The position numbers and the translations under genes are program-made. A DNA stretch of 64,000 nucleotides. It comes from Bradyrhizobium sp. AT1 (GTDB taxonomy: Bacteria; Pseudomonadota; Alphaproteobacteria; Rhizobiales; Xanthobacteraceae). The notes under the pieces were generated by a model. That model was given only the letters and a program-made list of their open reading frames with translations. It ran no database searches and was not told the origin of the DNA. The DNA lies in assembly GCF_001590795.1 (NCBI RefSeq), contig NZ_JXDL01000001.1:6967710-7031709 (forward strand). Direction: 5' to 3'. Numbering within the stretch: the first letter of the stretch is position 1; each line of letters opens with the position of its first letter. Positions 8,806-15,932 of this stretch are shown one piece after another.

Positions 8806-9414
8806 TCAAGCCTCCATCTGGTTTTTCATGGACGCGGCCGCAGGCCGGCGGTCCTGGCGAAGCCAGAAAGTGATGCCGAGGCCGATCAGCAGCACCGCGC
8901 CAAGCAGGAAGAAGAAGACAGATTGCTTCAGCCAGGATATCGCCGGGACGGTCACGCCCATCGCAAGGCCGAGAAACGAGATTTGTAGCGACAGAAGGCT
9001 GACGCCCGCGAGGAAGGTGCCGAGCGCGAGCAACGTCAGCAGCACCAAGCCGGTTGCCGGTGTCGGAAGCAATTGCTGCACCCCCGACATCAGCATGATG
9101 TTCATCGTGACCAGGACGGCGATCCAGTGCAGCGCCTGGGTCCAGATCAATCGGAGCTGGGCGTCCTTGCCTTGCGTCTCCGGCCATTTCGTGACGACGC
9201 AGACCGCTCCGATGGCGAGCGCCAGGAATTCCCAGTAGCCGACGAGAGGCTGGTGGGAGACGTTGGTATAGGCGACGCCCGCGACAGCGAGCACCAGCGC
9301 CACCACGTAAGGGAGCTGCTGCCACAGGAAATGAGCCATCCTGAATTGAGGTGGGGCAGGCTCCGTGCCCTCGTTCCGTTGTAGATCGATCTCGCTCATG
9401 GGCCATCCATTCAT
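8806..9414 (-). CDS. Polytopic membrane protein of unknown function
   Basis: A 202-residue protein with a short polar N-terminus (MSEIDLQRNEGTEP) and about six hydrophobic segments, among them VVALVLAVAGVAYT, TGLVLLTLLALGTFLAG and SVFFFLLGAVLLIGLGITFWL. I do not recognise a named family. The ATG at 9414 overlaps the stop of the AI-2E transporter gene (ATGA), which supports this start; ATG 9399 is an alternative five codons in. The frame stays open far upstream, but that part is antisense to the transporter in a different frame and is not coding. Probably a partner of the adjacent AI-2E family transporter. Confidence 0.75.
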   Translation of the reverse strand: MNGWPMSEIDLQRNEGTEPAPPQFRMAHFLWQQLPYVVALVLAVAGVAYTNVSHQPLVGYWEFLALAIGAVCVVTKWPETQGKDAQLRLIWTQALHWIAVLVTMNIMLMSGVQQLLPTPATGLVLLTLLALGTFLAGVSLLSLQISFLGLAMGVTVPAISWLKQSVFFFLLGAVLLIGLGITFWLRQDRRPAAASMKNQMEA

Positions 9415-10532
9415 GATCTGTTGCTGCTGAAGGTCGGCTTGAGGTCGTCGCCGAGATAGTCCTCGACGTAGAATCGGATGATCGCGACACGGCCGATCGC
9501 GACCAGGGGCATGGCCATCGCAATGCCCAGGACGCCGAACAGCGCGCCAAGCATGACGATCGCGACCAGTGTCCAGGCAGGGGGGATCTCGACCGCCTGA
9601 CGTTGGATCAGCGGGCCGATCACGTAGCCTTCGATCGACTGAATGATTGTGTAGATGAGCACGGCCCAGATCAGCAGCGAGCCGCCGAGCGGCATCGCGA
9701 CCAGCGCGATCGGAACCGCCGCCACGATCGGTCCGAGATATGGAATGAAGTTCGACAAGCCCGCTTGCAGTCCAAGCACAAGTGGTCCCGGCAGCCCAAC
9801 CAGATAGAGTGCGACCCAGACGCACACCGTCATGAGCACGATCCGGATGAGCTGTCCGATCAGCCACAGCCGCATCACGCTGCCCATCTCGTCCATCACC
9901 ACTCTCGTTCGCGCGCGATAGGGTCGCTTCACCAGCATGACCAGGCTGTCGCGATGGCTGGTCGGATCGAAGGCGAAGAGGATTCCGAGGAATACGATGA
10001 CGAGTGCGCCGGTCAGAAGGCTCGATGCTCCGCCGAGCAGGAATTGGGCGTGGCTGAGAAAGCGCCCCTGATCCGAGAATAGCCATTGCGCAAAGTCGCG
10101 GCCCCATTCCGGGCCGAGCAGATCTACGCCGTATGACAGCAGATGCTGCTGCAGGACGTCGATCTGGCTGTCCATGACCTTCAGCAGGAGGCGCGTCTGC
10201 TCCGGTAGCTTGCCGGCGCCCCATAGCAGTCCAAATGCCGACAGGGCCGAGAACAGCAGCAGGACCAGCGTCAGCCGCCAGGCGCGAGCGAGCGGAACGA
10301 CCGGGGCGAGCGCCCTTGCGCAGGCATCGAGAAATGCGCCAAACAACACGCCTGCAAAGATGAGCAGGAGACTGGATACTGTCTGCCATGCCAGAAACAG
10401 GAAAACACAGGCGGCGAGCAGGCTGAGCCCGGTCGCGAGAACGCCGCGCCCGTCGTGCTCCGGCAGGCCGGTGGAATCGTCGTGTGGAAGGGGGTCGCGA
10501 AGCCGCCCCGGCCCTGTCCTGGAATCGCTCAT
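9411..10532 (-). CDS. AI-2E family (PerM/TqsA-type) transporter
   Basis: About 373 residues with eight predicted TM helices in the AI-2E transporter arrangement: an N-terminal pair (LAACVFLFLAWQTVSSLLLIF), a long periplasmic loop with the PEQTRLLLKVMDSQIDVL helix, and a C-terminal bundle containing GLSNFIPYLGPIVAAVPIAL, the most conserved stretch of this family. Members export small molecules such as autoinducer-2, or act as Na+/H+ antiporters; the substrate here is unknown. ATG 10532 is preferred over an upstream TTG at 10544. The stop overlaps the start of the next membrane protein by 4 bp. Confidence 0.9.
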   Translation of the reverse strand: MSDSRTGPGRLRDPLPHDDSTGLPEHDGRGVLATGLSLLAACVFLFLAWQTVSSLLLIFAGVLFGAFLDACARALAPVVPLARAWRLTLVLLLFSALSAFGLLWGAGKLPEQTRLLLKVMDSQIDVLQQHLLSYGVDLLGPEWGRDFAQWLFSDQGRFLSHAQFLLGGASSLLTGALVIVFLGILFAFDPTSHRDSLVMLVKRPYRARTRVVMDEMGSVMRLWLIGQLIRIVLMTVCVWVALYLVGLPGPLVLGLQAGLSNFIPYLGPIVAAVPIALVAMPLGGSLLIWAVLIYTIIQSIEGYVIGPLIQRQAVEIPPAWTLVAIVMLGALFGVLGIAMAMPLVAIGRVAIIRFYVEDYLGDDLKPTFSSNRS

Positions 10533-10573
10533 GGATCGGTCCAATCGCGAGGGTGGATGATCGTTCGCGGCAG

Positions 10574-10810
10574 CTAGGTGCGAACGCGCCGGCTGCCAAA
10601 GTGCGGATGCTTTCCGCCGCGATGACGCCAGTAGCGGTGCTTGGTCGGATTGGTGTTGGTGTTGGGCGCCACGGTCTTCGGCGCCGATGCGCCGGTGCCC
10701 TTCGGCGCCAGCTCCTTGTCAGTCGTCTGGGCCAGCAACGGGGTTGGAGATCCGGCAGCCGCGACCAACCCGCCCAGGATCAGGGCGCCCAAGATGGCTC
10801 GAATGCTCAT
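10574..10810 (-). CDS. Small secreted basic protein
   Basis: 78 residues with a typical signal peptide (MSIRAILGALILGGLVAAAG, cleavage probably after LLAQ). The short mature chain is rich in Lys, Thr, Pro, Asn and His and ends in a basic tail (HRYWRHRGGKHPHFG). GGAGG sits 6 bases before ATG 10810, which favours this start over the ATG four codons upstream. No family recognised. It lies between the antiporter and the AI-2E transporter on the same strand. Function unknown; it resembles other small periplasmic proteins of stress regions in Bradyrhizobium. Confidence 0.65.
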   Translation of the reverse strand: MSIRAILGALILGGLVAAAGSPTPLLAQTTDKELAPKGTGASAPKTVAPNTNTNPTKHRYWRHRGGKHPHFGSRRVRT

Positions 10811-10840
10811 ATTCGCCTCCATGCAGCCAGGGACAACGGC

Positions 10841-12280
10841 TCAAATCGAGATGGCTCCGGTGGACAGTGCGTAGACGCCGACACATGCGGCGACCGTGAT
10901 CGCCGCAAAGAGGATTGCCTCCAATGGCCTGAACACCGCTTCTTTGCGTTCGCGCTTGGCGAGAAGGAACAGCAGCGTGCCGGGCGCATACAGGATCGAC
11001 GACAGCAAGAGAAACGTCGGCCCGCCTGCGTAGATCATCGCGGCCGCGTAGACCGTCGCGACAGCCGAGCGGATCCAGTCGCCAACGCGGGTGCGCTCGC
11101 CGGCGCGGTAGGCCTCGCCGGTCCAGGCGAGCTTGAGACCGTAGGCCGCGACAAGGAAATACGGGATCAGCGTCATCGCGCTCGTCATCTTCAGGGCGAG
11201 CGTGAATGCATATTCCGCAAACCAGGTCACGAGGAGGAAAGTCTGGATGACGCAGTTGGTGAGCCAGAGCGCTCCGGCCGGGACCTTGTACGCGTTAACT
11301 GTTGCGAGAAAGGAGGGCATGGTGCGGTGGACCGCGGCGGAATGCAGCACCTCAGCTGCCAGGAGCGACCAGGACAGATAGTTGCCAAGGACCGAGATCA
11401 AGAGTGCGACGCTGACGAACATGCCGCCCCAGCGACCGACGATCGCTTCCATGACGCCGGCCATGGATGGCGTCGGCAGATCCGCCAGCTCCGGGCGTAG
11501 CAGCACGCCGTAGGACAGCAGTGTCACGAGAACGAGCAGGCTGAGCACCGTCAGAAAGCCGACGATGGTCGCGAATCCAACATCGTTTCGGCTACGGGCA
11601 TAGCGGGAATAGACACTGGCGCCTTCAATCCCGACGAAGACGAACACGGTCAGCAGCATCGTGCCGCGAACCTGGGTGAGTACATTTGAATGCTCCGTCT
11701 GCTCCGCTCCCGTGAAATTCAAGGAGAAAAGTCTGCCGTCGAAGGCGATGGCGGCGGCTGCAATGAACAGAACGATCGGAATGATCTTCGCGTAGGTCGC
11801 AATCGTGTTGAGTGCGGCAGCGTTCTTGATTCCGCGCAGGAGCAGAACGTGCACTCCCCACAGCAGGACGGACGCCGAAGCGATCGCTACCGCAGTTGTG
11901 CCGTCACCAAAAACAGGAAAAAACTGTCCGAGTGTTGCCTTGATCAGGACGAGACAGGCGACATCTGCAAGGCAGCATCCGATCCAGTATCCTACGGCCG
12001 AAGCAAAGCCGATATACTCGCCGAACCCGGCCCTGGCGTAGGCATAGATGCCGGCATCGAGATCCGGTTTGCGATGTGACAAGGTCTGGAACACGAAAGC
12101 CAGCATCAGCATGCCGGTGCCCGCGATCACCCAGGCGATCATCGCGCCCAGCGCGCCCGTGGTCCGCCCGAAGGATGCGGGTAGCGCGAAAATGCCGGAG
12201 CCGACCATCGAGCCCACCACGAGTGCGATGAGCGCATTGCGCGAGAGCTTTTGATCGACCTCGTTCGTTGACGGAGCCAT
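10841..12280 (-). CDS. Basic amino acid/polyamine antiporter, APC superfamily (APA family)
   Basis: 479 residues with 12 predicted TM helices. The N-terminus carries the APC substrate-binding signature GSMVGSGIFALPASFG in TM1, and VFVFVGIEGASVYSRYA lies in TM6. This is the arginine/ornithine (ArcD/YdgI) type of APA antiporter. It is a clear paralogue of the antiporter at 19124-20557, which directly precedes arginine deiminase, so exchange of arginine for ornithine or a similar product is likely. ATG 12280 is chosen because it places TM1 about 20 residues in. The frame runs open much further upstream without homology. Confidence 0.88.
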   Translation of the reverse strand: MAPSTNEVDQKLSRNALIALVVGSMVGSGIFALPASFGRTTGALGAMIAWVIAGTGMLMLAFVFQTLSHRKPDLDAGIYAYARAGFGEYIGFASAVGYWIGCCLADVACLVLIKATLGQFFPVFGDGTTAVAIASASVLLWGVHVLLLRGIKNAAALNTIATYAKIIPIVLFIAAAAIAFDGRLFSLNFTGAEQTEHSNVLTQVRGTMLLTVFVFVGIEGASVYSRYARSRNDVGFATIVGFLTVLSLLVLVTLLSYGVLLRPELADLPTPSMAGVMEAIVGRWGGMFVSVALLISVLGNYLSWSLLAAEVLHSAAVHRTMPSFLATVNAYKVPAGALWLTNCVIQTFLLVTWFAEYAFTLALKMTSAMTLIPYFLVAAYGLKLAWTGEAYRAGERTRVGDWIRSAVATVYAAAMIYAGGPTFLLLSSILYAPGTLLFLLAKRERKEAVFRPLEAILFAAITVAACVGVYALSTGAISI

Positions 12281-12426
12281 GACGGGATGGTCTTCCAATC
12301 CGCGACCGGCGGGACTGATGCCGGTCGATCCCGGCGAAGACCTTAAAGGCGGCTTTCCCGCTCGCACATCAGGGATTCTCTGTAGGGAGCACGGGCAGGA
12401 AATCGCCAGGCGGTTCTGCGCCGCCT

Positions 12427-12651
12427 TCAGGCCTTCGCCGTGGGGCTGGTCGCGCCTTCGCCGGGACCGGATGCCAGCCCGGGAACGGCAGCCAAAAGCA
12501 CGATGCCGGAACGGCAGAATTCCCCGGCCTTCGCGAGCTCGGCCGCAATGCGTTGAGCATGCAGAACGGCCGTATCCTGATCCGCGTATTCGCACCCGGT
12601 CCCATCGGGCGTGAGGCCGTATTTGTCGACGATGTGGAAATAGAAGCGCAT
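12427..12651 (-). CDS. DUF6894 family small protein
   Basis: 74 residues. The N-terminal pattern MRFYFHIVDKYGLTPDGTG, then E-Y-A-D and AVLHAQRIAAELA, fits DUF6894, a family of small soluble proteins abundant in Bradyrhizobium and relatives. A second member is at 48763-48981. Function is unknown. The Ala/Gly/Pro-rich tail after residue 55 is variable. A perfect 7-bp hairpin (12707-12724) lies upstream of its start. Confidence 0.75.
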   Translation of the reverse strand: MRFYFHIVDKYGLTPDGTGCEYADQDTAVLHAQRIAAELAKAGEFCRSGIVLLAAVPGLASGPGEGATSPTAKA

Positions 12652-12706
12652 GTCAGCCGATTAGGCCGCGCCGCGATCATCTCCTAGTGACAAACGCGTA
12701 AGGCGC

Positions 12707-12724
12707 CCCCTCCAAAAGGAGGGG
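12707..12724. repeat. Perfect 7-bp hairpin with AAAA loop
   Basis: CCCCTCC-AAAA-GGAGGGG lies between the divergent DUF6894 (start 12651, minus) and Bax-inhibitor-like (start 12901, plus) genes. It has no trailing T-run. It could be a regulatory hairpin in the 5' leader of either gene. Confidence 0.5.
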
Positions 12725-12900
12725 ATGAGCGGCGGTTCCAGATTGCCCCTTTGTAATGATGGTCGCCGCGGATTGCAGGAAAATCGCAAGAGGCGACAAG
12801 GTGGTTTCCCCGCCGGCGTTCGGGTGATTGTCCGATGCCGCCCTGTGAGCCCGGGGGATAGCGTAGGTTCCTGTCAGCAAGCTCTGAGAGGAGACGAGCG

Positions 12901-13614
12901 ATGTCAAATTACGATCAGGACCTGGCGGCCTCGCGTGCAGGTGGTGGTGGCACGATCGCGGTGGACACCGGACTGCGCGACTACATGCTGCGCATCTACA
13001 ATTACATGACCGCCGGCGTCGGCCTGACCGCTGTCGTCGCGTGGCTGACCTATCAGCTGACCGGTCCCGCCTTGCTGCAGAGCCCGTTGATGTGGGTCTT
13101 CATTCTGGCGCCGCTTGGGCTGGTCTTCTTCATCGGTTCGCGCATCAATACGCTGTCGGTATCAACGGCGCGGCTTCTGTTCTTCATCTATGCCGCCCTG
13201 GTCGGCGTGTCGCTCTCGACGCTGTTCCACATCTACACCAGTGCGTCGATCGCACGCGTCTTCTTCATCGCGGCGGCGACCTTCGGGGCGCTCAGCGTGT
13301 TCGGCTACACCACACGGCGCGACCTGTCCGGTCTCGGCACCTTCCTGTTCATGGGGCTGATCGGCGTCATCGTTGCCAGCCTGGTCAACCTCTTCCTGCA
13401 GTCTTCCGGGTTGGACTGGCTGATCTCAGTCGTGGGCGTTAGCGTCTTTGCCGGTCTCACGGCCTACGACACGCAGCGGATCAAGGCGATGTACGACAGC
13501 AGAGATGATGAAACGTCAGCTGGCCGCAAGTCCGTGATTTCGGCGCTGTCGCTCTACCTCAACTTCATCAACCTGTTCATGATGCTGCTGCGGCTCGCCG
13601 GTGGTCGGCGCTGA
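12901..13614 (+). CDS. Bax inhibitor-1/YccA family membrane protein
   Basis: 237 residues with seven TM helices. Family features are MLRIYNYMTAGVGLTAVVAWLT at the first helix, LSTLFHIYTSASIARVFF, and the C-terminal GLTAYDTQRIKAMYD segment with the conserved acidic residue. The last helix ends in a basic tail. Bacterial BI-1 proteins are pH-sensitive calcium-leak channels or FtsH-interacting proteins (YccA); the role here is inferred from family. GGAGACGAGCG precedes ATG 12901. It is monocistronic, with a convergent hairpin right after it. Confidence 0.93.
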   Translation: MSNYDQDLAASRAGGGGTIAVDTGLRDYMLRIYNYMTAGVGLTAVVAWLTYQLTGPALLQSPLMWVFILAPLGLVFFIGSRINTLSVSTARLLFFIYAALVGVSLSTLFHIYTSASIARVFFIAAATFGALSVFGYTTRRDLSGLGTFLFMGLIGVIVASLVNLFLQSSGLDWLISVVGVSVFAGLTAYDTQRIKAMYDSRDDETSAGRKSVISALSLYLNFINLFMMLLRLAGGRR

Positions 13615-13624
13615 GCGGGCCCGA

Positions 13625-13643
13625 GGCGGCCGTTCAGGCCGCC
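13625..13643. terminator. Convergent hairpin between BI-1 and DUF1269 genes
   Basis: GGCGGCC-GTTCA-GGCCGCC, a perfect 7-bp stem with a 5-base loop. It starts 10 bases after the BI-1 stop and contains the DUF1269 stop codon in its loop. It probably ends transcription from both sides, although no clear T-run follows. Confidence 0.55.
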
Positions 13644-14137
13644 GGCCGTTCCGCCGCACTTGCGAGCGCGTCGCGCAGGGCCTGTTCCTTGCTGTCGTCC
13701 AGGGACGTCTTCAGCACGGTCCCCCCGGCGTCCTTGATCTCCTTCAGCACCTTGTCTGCCGTCATGTTCTTGATCAGGACGAACAAGGCGGCGTTGCCGG
13801 TGTGGAGCGATGCAGACAATTCCTTCATGAAGGCATCGTCGATGCCGAAATCGGACAGGGCGCCGCCAAGCGCGCCGGATGCCGCGCCGACGGCCACGCC
13901 GAGGATCGGATTGAGGAATATCACGCCGATCAGGAGGCCCCAGAAACTTCCCGTCATCGCGCCGATCGCCGTCGTGTTGACGAGTTGATTGAGCTTGATG
14001 CCGCCGGAATCCGTTTTCACGGCGATCACCGCGTCGCTGATTGTGATCAAATATTCCTTCTGCAGCTTGAGCAGCCGCTGACGCACTTCTTCGGCCTTCG
14101 CCTCGGATGGATATACGATGGCGACCAGATCGGACAT
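13634..14137 (-). CDS. DUF1269 membrane protein
   Basis: 167 residues. A ferredoxin-like N-terminal half (MSDLVAIVYPSEAKAEEVRQ, then AVIAVKTDSGGIKLNQ) is followed by a Gly-rich membrane hairpin (GSFWGLLIGVIFLNPILG, VGAASGALGGAL) and a second alpha/beta half (NAALFVLIKNMTADKVLKE). This is the DUF1269/YrvD-like family of stress-associated membrane proteins, found next to general-stress genes. Its molecular function is unknown. GGGAGG sits 6 bases before ATG 14137, which fixes this start over one seven codons upstream. Confidence 0.85.
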   Translation of the reverse strand: MSDLVAIVYPSEAKAEEVRQRLLKLQKEYLITISDAVIAVKTDSGGIKLNQLVNTTAIGAMTGSFWGLLIGVIFLNPILGVAVGAASGALGGALSDFGIDDAFMKELSASLHTGNAALFVLIKNMTADKVLKEIKDAGGTVLKTSLDDSKEQALRDALASAAERPAA

Positions 14138-14344
14138 GAAGACCTCCCATTGGAGCATAGCAAGGGCACCCGAGCAAGCTACCGCGCGAGCGCTGCCTCG
14201 GGGGATCGGAGAAAACCCTCGGCCTCGGTGGGGAATGTCCCGATGAGATACGAGACGCTAATGATTGCGTACCGAAGGGGTGGCGCACAGCGAAATCGCT
14301 CGCGCCGCCCGATCAATGATACCTGTGGCCATCAATTGCCGCCT

Positions 14345-14545
14345 TTAGCGGCGCGGGTTCGGGACGCAGGTCCCATGCCGCCCGCTCACCGACGCTCGGC
14401 ACTGGGCTCGCGTGTCGTACATGCAGGTCAGCATTCCTTTGAACTTTCTGCACCACGCCAGATCCTGCGCCTGTCCTGGCGTCCACGAACCCGTGGCACC
14501 GAGCATAATGAAAACGGCGGTGGACAACAAAGCTAGCTTTCTCAT
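14345..14545 (-). CDS. DUF3551 small secreted protein
   Basis: 66 residues: a signal peptide (MRKLALLSTAVFIMLGA, cleavage near GQAQ) and a short cysteine-containing domain with WCRKF, LTCMYDTRAQCRASVSG and CVPNP. This is the DUF3551 pattern (four cysteines, QC-A-SG-G-C-NP), a family that is very numerous in Bradyrhizobium. AGGAGA precedes ATG 14545, ruling out the start ten codons upstream. Function unknown; presumably a disulfide-bonded periplasmic peptide. Confidence 0.8.
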   Translation of the reverse strand: MRKLALLSTAVFIMLGATGSWTPGQAQDLAWCRKFKGMLTCMYDTRAQCRASVSGRHGTCVPNPRR

Positions 14546-14683
14546 TTCGGTTTCTCCTGTCGTTGAGCCAATCACGTGAAGCCCGGATCGCGGGCTCGTC
14601 GGACCAGCCGCTGCTTTGGCGAATGCACCGCACGCCGAGCAACGGCCGCAACTATAGCTTTATGCATTGTCCACGTACGTCGG

Positions 14684-14695
14684 ATATCGGGTGAT
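14684..14695. repeat. Left arm of a distant 12-bp inverted repeat
   Basis: ATATCGGGTGAT here is the exact reverse complement of ATCACCCGATAT at 19024-19035, and similarity extends a few bases on both sides. The two copies bracket the second RND pump unit (14841-18985). Confidence 0.4.
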
Positions 14696-14790
14696 CGCCT
14701 GATCTCCGCTGCAGGAATCCTCCCGGCCGTGACGCCGGCTTGGTCGGTCACGATTACACCTGCAGATGCTCAGTAGATTTACCGATACAG

Positions 14791-14809
14791 GCGGAGATGA
14801 ATTCTCCGC
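14791..14809. promoter_or_regulatory. Inverted repeat upstream of RND operon 2
   Basis: GCGGAGA-TGAAT-TCTCCGC, perfect 7-bp arms with a 5-base spacer, 31 bases before the adaptor start at 14841. Its position suggests an operator or a 5' leader hairpin. No regulator gene is adjacent. Confidence 0.45.
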
Positions 14810-14840
14810 AAAATCATCAGCAGCGCGGATAGGTAGAGTT

Positions 14841-15932
14841 ATGCGGCTGCGATCTCTGAATGCGACGCTTGTTGCAGGAGTTTCTGCGCTGCTGCTGGTC
14901 GCCTGCGAGAGAGAGGCAGCGACGGATTTGCTGCCGACGCCACCGCGTCCCGTCCGTACCATCACGGTCGAGAAACGGGATCAACGGACGCGTCTCACGT
15001 TTTCTGGGCGCATCGAAGCTGAAGACGAAGTGAGTCTGGCATTTCGAATTTCCGGACGGCTGCAATCGAGCGACATCCGGCTCGGTGATCGCGTTGAGAC
15101 CGGCCAGCTCCTGGCGCAACTTGAAGCGCAGGACCAACTGAGCGCCTTGCGGCAGGCGCGGGCTGCCCTTGCCGCAGCCCAGGGCCAGCTCACTCAGGCG
15201 CGCAATCATTTCGATCGCCAGCAGACGCTATTGGCACAGGGATGGACAACGCGCGCCAATTTCGAGGCTGCAACCCAGGCGCAACAGACGGCGCAATCAA
15301 ATGTCGAAATGGCCGAAGCTCAGTTGAATTTCGCCCACGACCAAGTCAGTTTCACCGAGCTGCGAGCCGACGCGCCCGGCAAGATCACCGCGACAGGGCC
15401 GGCGGCGGGCGAGGTCGTTCAGGCCGGGCAGATGATCGCGAGGATCGCGCGGCAGGATGGCCGCGACGCGGTCTTCGACGTCCCCGCTCAGATGATCAGA
15501 TCGGCCCCCGCCGACGTGCGGATTACCGTCAGTCTGGCCGACGACCCGACGATCACGGCACAAGGCCGCATCCGTCAGATTGCCGCGCAAGCCGATCCGG
15601 TCACCCGCACCTTCGAGGTCAAGGTCGGCCTGACGGATCCGCCGGTGACCATGCGGCTCGGCGCGACCGTGAATGGACGTGTCGAGACCGGCTCCGGGCC
15701 CGTGATCGACATACCGGCAACTGCGCTGACGCGGATCAATCGGCAGCCCGCCGTCTGGATCGTCGATCCCGCGACGAACGTCGTGTCGGCACGGAACGTC
15801 GACGTCCTGCGCTTCGACCAGGCCGACGTGATCATCTCGCAGGGACTGGACGCAGGCGAGATCATCGTCACCGCCGGTGTTCAGGCCCTTCACCCCGGCC
15901 AGAAGGTGCGCTTGCTCGGGGCGGCGCCATGA
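14841..15932 (+). CDS. RND efflux periplasmic adaptor lipoprotein
   Basis: 363 residues. ATG 14841 gives a lipoprotein signal with an LLLVAC lipobox, so the mature protein is probably lipid-anchored in the inner membrane facing the periplasm. Downstream are FSGRIEAEDEVSLAFRISGRL (first lipoyl half), an Ala/Gln-rich hairpin (about residues 95-150), the second lipoyl half (LRADAPGKITAT), the beta-barrel and the C-terminal GVQALHPGQKVRLL. It is translationally coupled (ATGA overlap) to the permease gene downstream. It should serve a tripartite pump together with an outer-membrane channel not encoded here. The upstream GTAGAG is a modest ribosome site. Confidence 0.92.
   Translation: MRLRSLNATLVAGVSALLLVACEREAATDLLPTPPRPVRTITVEKRDQRTRLTFSGRIEAEDEVSLAFRISGRLQSSDIRLGDRVETGQLLAQLEAQDQLSALRQARAALAAAQGQLTQARNHFDRQQTLLAQGWTTRANFEAATQAQQTAQSNVEMAEAQLNFAHDQVSFTELRADAPGKITATGPAAGEVVQAGQMIARIARQDGRDAVFDVPAQMIRSAPADVRITVSLADDPTITAQGRIRQIAAQADPVTRTFEVKVGLTDPPVTMRLGATVNGRVETGSGPVIDIPATALTRINRQPAVWIVDPATNVVSARNVDVLRFDQADVIISQGLDAGEIIVTAGVQALHPGQKVRLLGAAP

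Noticed and set aside
8806..10599. A 597-codon open frame on the minus strand
   Set aside because: Only the part from 9414 down is coding; the rest overlaps the AI-2E transporter in another frame and has arginine-rich composition typical of an antisense or out-of-frame shadow.
14576..14776. 66-codon plus-strand frame in the gap before RND operon 2
   Set aside because: No ribosome site, no signal or fold, unusual composition; the region is more likely regulatory.
15242..15928. In-frame extension of RND permease 2 upstream of 15929
   Set aside because: It overlaps the adaptor gene in another frame and has shadow composition; the ATGA overlap at 15929 and family length define the real start.
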